DNA of 21,002 bases from JBKEDC01 sp047974225 (GTDB lineage: Bacteria > Bacteroidota > Bacteroidia > Bacteroidales > Prolixibacteraceae), in NCBI GenBank assembly GCA_047974225.1, contig JBKECD010000152.1:1-21002 (forward strand), read 5' to 3'. A program made the translations under genes and the position numbers. Positions 1-7,698 of the stretch are shown one piece after another; the first letter of the stretch is position 1; each line of letters starts with the position of its first letter. Below the pieces are notes generated by a model. It searched no databases and had not been told where the DNA came from. It worked only from the letters and a program-made list of their open reading frames with translations.

Positions 1-615
1 CGCAACGACGACCCCGCAACAGCCTCTCGACCTTTCGATGCCGAGCGTGATGGCTTCGTTATTGGCGAAGGAGCGGGCGCACTTATCTTCGAAGAATATG
101 AACACGCTAAAGCTCGTGGCGCAAAAATCTATGCCGAATTTGCTGGCGGTGGCATGAGCGATGATGCTTATCACATGACCGCTCCCGACCCTGAAGGAAT
201 GGGCGCTACTTTGGTGATGAAGTGGGCTTTAGAGGATGCTGGCATTGCGCCCGAAGCTATTGACTATGTGAATGTCCACGGCACTTCAACTCCGCTAGGA
301 GATATTGCAGAGCCTAAGGCTGTCCATAGTGTGTTTGGCGACCATGCTTTCAAGTTGAATATTAGCTCGACTAAATCAATGACTGGACACTTGCTTGGTG
401 CTGCCGGAGCTATTGAAGCCATCGCTTCAGTCATGGCTATCAACGAAGGCATCATTCCTCCAACCATCAACCACATCAATGATGACCCCGAGCTAGACCC
501 TCGCTTCAACTTCACATTCAACGAAGCTCAAAAGCGAGAAGTGAATTATGCCTTGAGCAACACATTCGGCTTTGGCGGTCATAATGCTTCTGTAATTCTC
601 AAAAAATACAAATAA
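1..615 (+). CDS. fabF: beta-ketoacyl-ACP synthase II, 3' part
   Basis: Condensing enzyme of type II fatty acid synthesis in the cytoplasm; it elongates acyl-ACP with malonyl-ACP. The frame is open from base 1, so the 5' half with the catalytic Cys lies outside the window. The visible 204 residues hold both catalytic histidine motifs of the family: VNVHGTSTPLGD (first His codon near 280) and KSMTGHLLGAAGA (second His near 388), followed by the C-terminal NTFGFGGHNASVILKK block typical of KAS II. The gene ends 3 nt before the GTG of rnc, so the two are almost certainly co-transcribed, as in many Bacteroidales. Partial only because of the window edge. The family is certain; FabF rather than FabB follows from the motif details and from the neighbour. 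Confidence 0.95.
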   Translation, partial: RNDDPATASRPFDAERDGFVIGEGAGALIFEEYEHAKARGAKIYAEFAGGGMSDDAYHMTAPDPEGMGATLVMKWALEDAGIAPEAIDYVNVHGTSTPLGDIAEPKAVHSVFGDHAFKLNISSTKSMTGHLLGAAGAIEAIASVMAINEGIIPPTINHINDDPELDPRFNFTFNEAQKREVNYALSNTFGFGGHNASVILKKYK

Positions 616-618
616 TCC

Positions 619-1368
619 GTGATTAGTTTATTTGGACCAAACGTAAAACTCTTTTCGCCTGAGCGAAAAGAGTTTTATTTCTTCCTGAAAAATCTTTTTG
701 GCTGCAAGCCAAAAAATATGGATTTATATGAAACGGCGATGACGCATAAGTCTTCGTCGAAACGCGATTCGCAAGGGAAAGCAGTCAATAACGAGCGACT
801 GGAATACTTGGGCGATGCTATCCTCGGCTCAATCGTAGCCGAGTTTTTATATAATCGTTTCCCAGTGCAAGACGAGGGGTTTCTCACCCAAATGCGCTCA
901 AAGCTTGTCAATCGAAGCATCCTGACGCAACTGACACAAGACATCGGCTTAGATATTTTCATTCAAAGCAAAATCAACCACAAAAACACCAATAGCCATA
1001 TTTATGGCGATGCTTTTGAAGCTATTATTGGCGCATTATATCTCGACCAAGGCTATCGCAAAACAAAGCAATTCATCATCAAGCGACTAATCCCCGCACA
1101 CATCGACTTAAAAGAAGTGGCTGAGTCTAACGATAATTATAAAAGTCTGCTGATTGAATGGGCACAAAAAAACAAGAAAGAACTCCAATTCAACACCAAC
1201 GAAATGCCTCCACTTCCCAATGGAGCTCCCGCAGGATTTGCCGCTTCGGTGATGGCGAGTGGCGAGCGATTAGGAAAAGGGCGTGGAGCATCTAAGAAAG
1301 AAGCTCAACAAGAAGCTGCCAAAGCCGCTATGGAAAAGATTGAAGCATCAGCAGCTTCGTTGCTCTAG
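619..1368 (+). CDS. rnc: ribonuclease III
   Basis: Double-strand-specific endoribonuclease that matures rRNA and cuts structured mRNAs. 249 aa. The signature NERLEYLGDA is at residues 58-67, and the second acidic cluster GDAFEAIIGALYLD is at 130-143 with catalytic D131 and E134. A dsRNA-binding domain runs from about 173 to 242 and ends in the basic stretch GRGASKKEAQQEAA. The start is GTG at 619: an ATG at 718 would remove about 33 residues (KLFSPERKEFY...NLFG) that resemble the N-terminal extension of Bacteroides RNase III. It follows fabF by 3 nt. Unusually, codons 9-20 form a perfect hairpin, described separately. It converges on the PAP2 gene, with 11 nt between the stops. Confidence 0.95.
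   Translation: MISLFGPNVKLFSPERKEFYFFLKNLFGCKPKNMDLYETAMTHKSSSKRDSQGKAVNNERLEYLGDAILGSIVAEFLYNRFPVQDEGFLTQMRSKLVNRSILTQLTQDIGLDIFIQSKINHKNTNSHIYGDAFEAIIGALYLDQGYRKTKQFIIKRLIPAHIDLKEVAESNDNYKSLLIEWAQKNKKELQFNTNEMPPLPNGAPAGFAASVMASGERLGKGRGASKKEAQQEAAKAAMEKIEASAASLL
644..677 (+). promoter_or_regulatory. 15-bp perfect hairpin inside the 5' end of rnc
   Basis: Bases 644-658 and 663-677 are exact reverse complements around a CTGA loop (arm core CTCTTTTCGC / GCGAAAAGAG). The right arm runs into ATTTCTT, so the site looks partly like an intrinsic terminator. It lies about 25 nt inside the rnc reading frame, and that frame is conserved in sense. It could act as an attenuator for fabF read-through, or as a target for RNase III itself. 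Confidence 0.75.
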
Positions 1369-1379
1369 CTTCGCACTGC

Positions 1380-2135
1380 TTAAAACTTAAAACTCAAAGC
1401 TAAGCCAAATTGTTCGCCATTATAATATGGCAAGATAGCAGTTTGGCTTGTTTTTTTGCCCTTAAAAACTTTCTCTCGCAAAAAAGGATTCACCCAATAA
1501 GCAATCTTAGTGCTCAAAATACCGATACCTGCCCCTGCCGCCACATCGGTGAGCCAATGCCGATTATTATGCATGCGGAAATAACCCGTAGCTGCCGCCA
1601 AGGCATAACCCGATATGCCATACCACACCGACACATCTCGGTATTCTTGGAAAAGAAATTCTGCTGCCATAAATGCTGTGGCAGTATGTCCCGACGGAAA
1701 AGAATTATTTCCCGAGCCATCAGGTCGCTCCACATCAATGGAATACTTCATGGTGGTAACCGTCGTCCCCATAATCGCATAGGCGGTGGCTAAAATCAAG
1801 GTGCGATTAGCAAAATCATTCTTCCCCTTGATGCCGCAAGCGTTCAATCCATAGACCGCCACCATCGGCACGTATTGCGTAAAATCATCAGCCGTAATCT
1901 TTCGGTCGATATTCTCCATTAATTCTTCTTGAATTTCTCCGTTGAGATCCCTCACCACTGGATTTTTAAAGTTGTGCACCCCAAATGTAATCAAAGCCGT
2001 GGGGATAATTAAAGCCGAAGGCTTGAATTTTAAGTCCGAGGAAACCGAAGTCGAATCATTCGGAAACGCCAAGGCGCTTCCACAGGGAATTAGCATAATA
2101 ATAATGCCCAATAGCAAGACAGTTGCACTTTTCAT
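1380..2135 (-). CDS. PAP2-family membrane-associated phosphatase
   Basis: 251 aa acid phosphatase of the PAP2/lipid phosphatase superfamily, exported by an N-terminal signal sequence (residues 1-23, ending SALA). All three catalytic motifs are intact: K130-x6-R137-P138, P147-SGH150-T, and R187-x5-H193-x3-D197. The substrate cannot be read from the sequence. Relatives dephosphorylate undecaprenyl pyrophosphate, lipid A or phosphatidylglycerophosphate. The hydrophobic segments at about 40-55, 111-128, 170-184 and 196-213 fit a periplasm-facing active site, and the C-terminus (AILPYYNGEQFGLALSFKF) resembles an outer-membrane beta-strand end. It is transcribed alone, towards rnc and away from the histidine kinase. 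Confidence 0.88.
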   Translation of the reverse strand: MKSATVLLLGIIIMLIPCGSALAFPNDSTSVSSDLKFKPSALIIPTALITFGVHNFKNPVVRDLNGEIQEELMENIDRKITADDFTQYVPMVAVYGLNACGIKGKNDFANRTLILATAYAIMGTTVTTMKYSIDVERPDGSGNNSFPSGHTATAFMAAEFLFQEYRDVSVWYGISGYALAAATGYFRMHNNRHWLTDVAAGAGIGILSTKIAYWVNPFLREKVFKGKKTSQTAILPYYNGEQFGLALSFKF

Positions 2136-2192
2136 TTAATTTGTAGAGTTTTTTCAAGTGTGATTAAAAATAAGGCAATTAGCAATATTTCG

Positions 2193-2200
2193 CAAAGATA
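2193..2200 (-). promoter_or_regulatory. candidate -7 box for the PAP2 gene
   Basis: Read on the minus strand this is TATCTTTG, a perfect match to the Bacteroidetes TAnnTTTG element, 58 nt before the ATG. No convincing TTTG lies 19-20 nt upstream, so the assignment is tentative. The rest of 2136-2368 is AT-rich spacer; its only other open frame is a 10-codon one at 2323-2355. Confidence 0.45.
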
Positions 2201-2373
2201 CAAAACACCTGAAAGTTTCCTCTTTATTATGATAAAAAAAAAACAAAAGCTTGGAAACTTTGGTTATTTTGCAGTAAAACTACTTAGCAAAACAACGAAG
2301 ACACACCTTTAATTTATCAAAAATGAAAACTCTAAATAAGATATTTCCTAGTTAAATGAAATTAAATAGTGTT

Positions 2374-2400
2374 TTGCGTAAGAATATTATTCTATCTTTG
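2374..2400 (+). promoter_or_regulatory. candidate promoter of the histidine kinase operon
   Basis: TTG at 2374-2376 (within TTTTG) and TATCTTTG at 2393-2400, with a 16-nt spacer that is shorter than the usual 19-20. The -7 box ends only 4 nt before the preferred ATG at 2405, so transcription would begin at or very near the start codon. Confidence 0.5.
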
Positions 2401-2404
2401 CTGC

Positions 2405-3982
2405 ATGACTAGGAAGACAATCATAGCATTAATCGTAATCATGGCAATCGTGCTGATCAGCCTAATCGCTGTGCAAGCAGTTTCGATGCGCAATGCCTAT
2501 GCCATCCGCGAGCAGCAATTCGATCAGGTGGTAAATCGCGCATTGAATCAGACGGTCGAGCGCATAGAGCATGAAGAAATCAGTCAGATATTTAATGCAC
2601 GACTCTCCGCTAGCCAACAAAGCCCCTTTGCTCCACCATACGACAAAACCGAGGAGCTTTTTTCCTCCAATAAAATAACAGCCAGCAACAGCCGGAGTTC
2701 ATTTAGCATCTCTCAACGCATAGGTAATTCATCTTATAGCATCAGCATCAGCGAAAAAATACTCCCCAGCACCAAGCAAGATAGCGAGCGAGGATTGCCC
2801 GGGCAATACCCCTCAGCTTTCGACATTTTTCACGACAACGACAGTTATTTTATCGAGGAATATGAACGCCGAGTAGATGAGCGAGCTAGCGCCTATCGCT
2901 TTTTTGAATATCAACGCTATTTCTCGCAGCTCCCCTTGGAAAAGCGCATCCAACAAGCGCGACTAGACCAAATATTGCGCAATCAAATGCGCGAAAATGG
3001 GGTGAATATTGATTATCGCTATGCCGTAAAATCCTATCCCCTCGGCAAAGAAAAATTCATCTTTGGGTCGAAAGCATATAACCCTCATGAGCAAAAAGAG
3101 TATCGCAACATTTTATTTCCCAGAGACATCACCGCACTCAAGCCCAACTACTTGAAAGTTTATTTCCCAGGAAGAGACAAATACATCTTGCGCGAAACAG
3201 GCTTCCTCGTCATCCCAATGATTATATTAACATTCTTGCTCATCAGCATATTCACCTATACTATATTAATTATCCTGCGACAAAAGAAACTTTCGGTCAT
3301 CAAAAACGACTTTGTCAATAACATGACCCACGAGTTTAAAACGCCGATAGCCACCATCTCGCTCGCCAGCCAAATGATGAAAGATCCTGCAATAGCTTCC
3401 ACGCCATCGTTTGTGGCAAAAAATGCAGGCATCATCTATGACGAAAGTCAGCGCTTGAAACATCAGGTGGAAAAAGTATTGCAAATGGCGGCCTACAACG
3501 AAGATCGCATCAAATATAAACTCAAAGAATTACACCTCAATCAAACAATAACAGGCGTAATGAAAAGTTTCGAGCTGAAAGTGAATAATCGACAAGGCGA
3601 AGTGCATGTCAATCTCGAGGCGACTAGGGATTTAATCAAGGCAGATGACGTGCATATCACCAATGTAATTTTCAATTTGCTCGATAATGCTATTAAATAT
3701 TGTAAGGACACTCCAATAATAACTATCTCGACAGAGAACAAAGCAGATAACATTTTGGTTACTATAGAAGATAACGGAATTGGAATCGCCAAAGAACACT
3801 TGGAGCAAATCTTCGAACGATTCTTCCGTGTGCCAACAGGAAATGTGCACGATGTGAAAGGATTTGGATTAGGACTGAGTTACGTGAAAAAAATAATTGA
3901 TATACACAACGGAACAATCAAGGCAGAAAGCACGCTTGGCAAAGGCACTCGCTTTATCGTTTCGCTACCTCTTAACAAGTAA
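2405..3982 (+). CDS. rprX: two-component sensor histidine kinase, RprX-like
   Basis: Inner-membrane sensor kinase, 525 aa from the ATG at 2405. An upstream in-frame ATG at 2369 would add MFCVRILFYLCC but overlaps the candidate promoter, and the family start resembles MTRKTIIALIV. TM1 is at residues 5-27, a periplasmic sensor region runs from about 28 to 262, and TM2 is at about 266-291. The cytoplasmic kinase core has the H-box MTHEFKTP with phospho-acceptor H309, the N-box NVIFNLLDNAIKY from residue 420, the G1 box DNGIGIA from 456, the F-box FERFFRVP and the G2 box GFGLGL from 486. The cognate regulator follows after 24 nt. The RprX assignment rests on domain layout and pairing; the signal sensed is unknown. 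Confidence 0.88.
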   Translation: MTRKTIIALIVIMAIVLISLIAVQAVSMRNAYAIREQQFDQVVNRALNQTVERIEHEEISQIFNARLSASQQSPFAPPYDKTEELFSSNKITASNSRSSFSISQRIGNSSYSISISEKILPSTKQDSERGLPGQYPSAFDIFHDNDSYFIEEYERRVDERASAYRFFEYQRYFSQLPLEKRIQQARLDQILRNQMRENGVNIDYRYAVKSYPLGKEKFIFGSKAYNPHEQKEYRNILFPRDITALKPNYLKVYFPGRDKYILRETGFLVIPMIILTFLLISIFTYTILIILRQKKLSVIKNDFVNNMTHEFKTPIATISLASQMMKDPAIASTPSFVAKNAGIIYDESQRLKHQVEKVLQMAAYNEDRIKYKLKELHLNQTITGVMKSFELKVNNRQGEVHVNLEATRDLIKADDVHITNVIFNLLDNAIKYCKDTPIITISTENKADNILVTIEDNGIGIAKEHLEQIFERFFRVPTGNVHDVKGFGLGLSYVKKIIDIHNGTIKAESTLGKGTRFIVSLPLNK

Positions 3983-4006
3983 ATAAAACAAGTAAACAAA
4001 ACAAAG

Positions 4007-4717
4007 ATGGAAACAAAAACAAGACTTTTATTAGCAGAAGACGACGAGAACCTAGGGTTGTTGTTGAAAGAGTATCTCATGGCAAAAGGCTATGAAACCG
4101 ACCTTTACACCGATGGTGAGTTAGCCTACGAAGGCTTCCGAAACAATCAGTATCAATTGTGCATCCTCGATGTGATGATGCCTAAAAAAGACGGTCTTGC
4201 CGTGGCAAGCGACATCCGCCTGACCAACCAAGAAGTGCCAATCATCTTCCTTTCAGCCAAAAACATGAAAGAAGACATCTTGGAAGGATTCAAAAATGGT
4301 GCCGATGACTACATCACCAAGCCATTTAGCATGGAAGAACTCATCTTCCGCATCGAAGCAATCTTGCGTCGCACAGAAAGAAATCACACACAAGACGGAA
4401 ACGACCAAGTGGTGTATAAACTCGGTCGCTTGACCTTCGACCCCAGAAAACAAGTGCTCACTGATTCGACTACTGAGGAGAAAACAAAACTCACCACGAA
4501 AGAGTCTGAGCTTTTAAAATTGCTTTGCTCGAATGCAAACAATATTTTAGAGCGCAACTTCGCCCTAAAAACAATCTGGATGGACGACAACTATTTCAAC
4601 GCTCGAAGCATGGATGTTTACATCACTAAGCTCCGCAAGCATCTTCGCCCTGAGCCTGAGGTGGAAATCATCAACGTACACGGCAAAGGATACAAATTGG
4701 TGTGCGACGACCTTTAG
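4007..4717 (+). CDS. rprY: OmpR-type response regulator, RprY-like
   Basis: 236 aa DNA-binding response regulator. The receiver domain occupies residues 5-118, with the acidic pocket EDD at 11-13, phospho-acceptor D55 in CILDVMMPKKDG, S83 in the Thr/Ser switch position and K105 in ITKPF. A winged-helix output domain fills about 132-233, with the recognition region RSMDVYITKLRKHL and the terminal hairpin NVHGKGYKLV. It is co-transcribed with the sensor kinase upstream and closed by the terminator at 4731-4776. RprY of Porphyromonas gingivalis has been linked to the Na+-NQR genes (recalled from the literature, not checked). The complete nqr operon starts about 4.5 kb downstream, so nqr is a plausible target, although I did not find a defined binding site. 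Confidence 0.9.
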   Translation: METKTRLLLAEDDENLGLLLKEYLMAKGYETDLYTDGELAYEGFRNNQYQLCILDVMMPKKDGLAVASDIRLTNQEVPIIFLSAKNMKEDILEGFKNGADDYITKPFSMEELIFRIEAILRRTERNHTQDGNDQVVYKLGRLTFDPRKQVLTDSTTEEKTKLTTKESELLKLLCSNANNILERNFALKTIWMDDNYFNARSMDVYITKLRKHLRPEPEVEIINVHGKGYKLVCDDL

Positions 4718-4730
4718 TCGAACCCCACTC

Positions 4731-4776
4731 AGCAAAAAAAACGGACGCCTATTTTCAGGCGTTCGTTTTTTTTTGC
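4731..4776 (+). terminator. intrinsic terminator after rprXY
   Basis: Long stem: ACGGACGCCT pairs with AGGCGTTCGT across an ATTTTC loop with one G-U pair, extended by a flanking A8/T9 tract to about 20 bp. It lies 14 nt after the rprY stop. The A tract on the left means it could also work on the minus strand. Confidence 0.93.
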
Positions 4777-4803
4777 TTTTAAGCGGAAAATCATCTGACT
4801 AAG

Positions 4804-4834
4804 TTTGCTTTAGCCTGTTTTATTTCTATTTTTG
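4804..4834 (+). promoter_or_regulatory. Bacteroidetes-type promoter of the GH95-like gene
   Basis: TTTG at 4804-4807, a 19-nt spacer, and TATTTTTG at 4827-4834. This is a full match to the -33/-7 consensus. It predicts a leader of roughly 20 nt before the ATG at 4860, so the gene is independent of rprXY. Confidence 0.85.
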
Positions 4835-4859
4835 CATTTCTTATTAAAAATAGAAAAAT

Positions 4860-7091
4860 ATGAGACTACCATTCTTAGCCTTTCTTTTATTCGCAATCCA
4901 AGCACTCACAAGCTGCTGCGATTGCAACTCCAAAACAACAGAAACTGACCCTGCATTTCTACTCCAACTAGACGCCCCCATTGAAAAATGGGACGAGGCA
5001 ATTCCCCTCGGAAATGGACTAACCGGAGGATTACTCTGGGGTGAAGACAATGAAATTCGCCTTTCCTTAGATCGAGGCGACTTGTGGGACAATCGTGCGC
5101 ATCCGGGATTTACAAAGCCGGGATTCAACTATGAAACCGTCTGCAAAATGGCGCAAGCAGGAAAGGCTGCTGAGCTCAACAAGCAATATGCTATGGGGAA
5201 TGACTACCCCACCAAACTCCCCGGCTGCCGATTAGTGCTCACCCTGCCCGAAGATATGCATGCCGAATCCTTCCTGCTCGACATGAAAAAAGGACTCGGG
5301 CAAGTGAACTTTGGCGAAGAAAACTTGGACTGCTTTTTCAATGCAGTGCAACCTCATGTGCTAATGAAAATCCCTGCCGAGTCGGTTGAGCTTAAGCTCA
5401 TCGCAAACGAAGCCGTGAAAAAGCTCGGCAACGACCCTGCAACAATTCAATACGAAGAAAACGACTCTTGGCTCATCCAAAATGCGCTGCCCGATTTCCA
5501 ATACGTGTTTTATGTGAAGAAAAAAATCATTAAAGGAAACACCTTGCTAGCCATCGCTGTGAGCACCAACAAAGAAAGCGAAAACCCCTTTGAAGAAGCT
5601 AAAAAACGTGCCGAAGACGCTTTAAATACAGATTACAAAAAGCAATTTGCCTCGCATGAAGCTTGGTGGACCGACTTCTGGAGCAAGTCTGCCGTGCAGT
5701 TCCCCGATAGCATCCTCCGCCAACAATACAACTTAAATCAATACTTCTATGGCGCTGCTTCTCGTGCCGATGCGCCCCCCATGCCTCTTCAAGCAGTATG
5801 GACTGCCGATGCTGGAAATCTTCCTCCTTGGCACGGCGACTATCACCACGACTTAAACACCGAATTGACCTATTGGGCACACCTCACCTCCAATCACTTC
5901 GATCAAGGGTTAAGCTTTATCAACTTCATGTGGGACTTGAAACCTGTGCACGAAGAATTTGCCAAAAACTTCTTCGGAACATCGGGGATTGTCGTGCCCG
6001 GAGTGATGGCGCTCGATGGCAAACCAATGGGTGCGTGGTATCAATACACCCTATCGCCCACCATGGGCGCATGGGTGGCTCATTCTTTCTACATGCACTG
6101 GAGATATACCATGGACGACAAGTTCTTGAAAGAACGTGCTTACCCCTATTGCACAGGCATTGCCAATGCCTTGGTCGATTTGATGAAAGCCGACAAAACA
6201 GGCAAACTCAAACTCCCCTTATCATCTTCTCCTGAAATTCACGGCAGCTCGCAAAAAGCATGGCTACAACCCAACAGCAACTTCGACCAATCGCTCATTC
6301 GTTGGATTTTCGGAGCAAATGCCGAAATGGCGCATGCCATCGGGCTGCAAGAGGAGGAAAACCGCTGGAACAAGCTCCTAGCACAAACCGATGAGCTCGC
6401 CGTGGATGAAAATGGCGCCCTACAAATCGCTCCTGGCGAGTCGCTAAAATCATCTCATCGCCATTTTTCTCACCTACTAGCCATTCACCCTCTCGGCATT
6501 CTCAACACCGATGGAACGGATGAAGAAAAAAGAATTATCGAAGCTTCTTTGAAGCAAATCGACGATTTCGGCACTAAAGCATGGGTGGGATATAGCTTCT
6601 CTTGGATTGCCTGCATGAAAGCTCGTGCGGGGCAAGCCGATTCAGCCTTGGAATATCTGCATGACTACATGATTTGCACCTCTCGCAATGGGTTTCACCA
6701 AAACGGACCTCAATACGGTCGAGAGCTAAGCTGTCTAAGAATGCGTGCTTTCACACTCGAAGGTAATTTCGCAGCCGCCCAAGCCATCCACGAAATGCTA
6801 TTGCAAAGCTGGGGCGGATGCATCAGCGTGTTTCCTGCCACTCCAAAAAAATGGGCTGACGCATCTTTCACTGACTGGCGTGCGGAAGGTGGTTTCGTGG
6901 TGAGTGCCGAAAGAAAAGAAGGAAAAACAATCCGAGTAGAAATCACGGCAACGGTTGATCAACCGCTGAGGTTGAAAAACCCATTTGGAAAGCTCGAAGC
7001 TAAATCAAATCGAGCCCTAGAGAAAAACGACAAGGGCGAATTGCTTTGCCACTTGAAAGCTGGCGAAACTTTGACAATGAGCCTAAATTAG
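4860..7091 (+). CDS. GH95-like glycoside hydrolase lipoprotein
   Basis: 743 aa, about the usual GH95 length. It is exported as a lipoprotein: MRLPFLAFLLFAIQ then lipobox LTSC with C19. The N-terminal beta-sandwich region shows KWDEAIPLGNG and LSLDRGDLWD. The (alpha/alpha)6 barrel shows DLNTELTYW at 331-339, SSSPEI with the candidate general acid E459, HRHFSHLLAIHP, and EGNF at 634-637 followed by IHEMLLQSWGG. GH95 enzymes are alpha-L-fucosidases or alpha-L-galactosidases. By eye, against the Bifidobacterium AfcA active site, the first Asn of NxN is Asp331 here (N333 is kept), and the Asp of DGNFG is Glu634. Substrate specificity may therefore differ. No SusC/SusD genes are adjacent, and the gene has its own promoter and terminator. 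Confidence 0.75.
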   Translation: MRLPFLAFLLFAIQALTSCCDCNSKTTETDPAFLLQLDAPIEKWDEAIPLGNGLTGGLLWGEDNEIRLSLDRGDLWDNRAHPGFTKPGFNYETVCKMAQAGKAAELNKQYAMGNDYPTKLPGCRLVLTLPEDMHAESFLLDMKKGLGQVNFGEENLDCFFNAVQPHVLMKIPAESVELKLIANEAVKKLGNDPATIQYEENDSWLIQNALPDFQYVFYVKKKIIKGNTLLAIAVSTNKESENPFEEAKKRAEDALNTDYKKQFASHEAWWTDFWSKSAVQFPDSILRQQYNLNQYFYGAASRADAPPMPLQAVWTADAGNLPPWHGDYHHDLNTELTYWAHLTSNHFDQGLSFINFMWDLKPVHEEFAKNFFGTSGIVVPGVMALDGKPMGAWYQYTLSPTMGAWVAHSFYMHWRYTMDDKFLKERAYPYCTGIANALVDLMKADKTGKLKLPLSSSPEIHGSSQKAWLQPNSNFDQSLIRWIFGANAEMAHAIGLQEEENRWNKLLAQTDELAVDENGALQIAPGESLKSSHRHFSHLLAIHPLGILNTDGTDEEKRIIEASLKQIDDFGTKAWVGYSFSWIACMKARAGQADSALEYLHDYMICTSRNGFHQNGPQYGRELSCLRMRAFTLEGNFAAAQAIHEMLLQSWGGCISVFPATPKKWADASFTDWRAEGGFVVSAERKEGKTIRVEITATVDQPLRLKNPFGKLEAKSNRALEKNDKGELLCHLKAGETLTMSLN

Positions 7092-7115
7092 AACAGCTCG
7101 ACCGAAAGACCTACT

Positions 7116-7156
7116 GTCCAACAATAGCTTATTTGCTGTTGTTGGACTTTTTTTTT
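7116..7156 (+). terminator. intrinsic terminator after the GH95-like gene
   Basis: GTCCAACAATAGC (7116-7128) pairs with GCTGTTGTTGGAC (7135-7147), 13 bp with one G-U pair and a TTATTT loop. A run of nine T follows. It lies 25 nt after the stop codon. Confidence 0.92.
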
Positions 7157-7209
7157 GCGGGGAGGGAATACTTTTTCAATCCATTTCCCTTAGAAGATGA
7201 GCTGGATTT

Positions 7210-7577
7210 ATTTTTTTGGCTCTATGTCGAATATAGTGGGTCGTTTTCTGCATAGATTCCACATCAGCGATTAATTTTGGTGTTTTCTTTGAGCAGAAAA
7301 GGCTTGTCGCTGTCAGCGATGGGTTTTTTCTGCATGGAAAAAGTCTGTCGCCATTGACGATAGGCTTTTTCCGTGCAGAAATGAATGGTCGCCAATGACG
7401 ACAGACTTTTTCTGCGTAGAAATGAATGGTCGCCAATGACGACAGACTTTTTCCGAGCGGAAAAAACGCATCGCCATTGGCGATAAATCTTTTCTTCTGA
7501 ATTTTTACTCCAATTTTTTAAGAAGGAAATTTTGTGTACTAATCTACCCACTACAAACAGCATAGAGCTATTTTTTT
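7210..7577. mobile_element. 352-bp MITE with 8-bp target duplication (ISL3-like ends)
   Basis: The element runs from 7218 to 7569. The left end (7218-7243) begins GGCTCTATG and ends GTGGGTCG. The right end (7544-7569) is its imperfect inverted copy, 19 of 26 matching. It is flanked by identical 8-bp sequences ATTTTTTT at 7210-7217 and 7570-7577, a clean target-site duplication. Ends of this length starting GGCTCT, with 8-bp duplications, are features I recall for the ISL3 family. There is no transposase, so the element is non-autonomous. It sits in the convergent space between the GH95-like gene and DUF5103. Outside it, GATGAGCTGGATTT occurs at 7196 and again at 7597, which were 41 bp apart before insertion. 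The remaining spacer to 7698 holds a small hairpin at 7583-7600 and no gene. Confidence 0.85.
7306..7510. repeat. five 41-bp tandem units, each with two dyads
   Basis: Units begin at 7306, 7347, 7388, 7429 and 7470, exactly 41 bp apart. Each starts with a 15-bp palindromic core (GTCGCCAATGACGAC in units 3 and 4; variants such as ATCGCCATTGGCGAT keep the pairing). A second dyad of the form TTTTTCCGagCGGAAAAA follows. The first and last units are the most diverged. The array fills the inside of the MITE. The period is not a multiple of three and every frame is interrupted within it or just beyond it, so it is not coding. Confidence 0.92.
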
Positions 7578-7698
7578 CAACCCATCATGCACACATGATG
7601 AGCTGGATTTTTATCTTTTTAGCGGGAGTGTTGGGTATGTTCATTAAGCCGTGTAGGAGTTTAGGGAGTGCCCCCCCTTGTGCACTCAATTTACCATC

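Noticed and set aside
718..1368. Later ATG start for rnc, with the hairpin at 644-677 as a plain terminator of fabF
   Set aside because: Residues encoded before 718 align well with the N-terminal extension of Bacteroides RNase III, so the hairpin is inside the gene. A partial terminator role is still possible.
2323..2355. Ten-codon open frame (MKTLNKIFPS) before the histidine kinase
   Set aside because: Too short to support, no promoter matched to it, and it precedes the likely transcription start of the kinase.
5798..6235. Plus-strand 145-codon open frame within the GH95-like gene
   Set aside because: Out-of-frame shadow inside a long gene whose own frame carries the family motifs.
7176..7563. 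Two minus-strand open frames with repeating amino acid patterns over the MITE
   Set aside because: They arise from the 41-bp array. The period is not a multiple of three, neither has a credible start or family match, and they cover the transposon ends.
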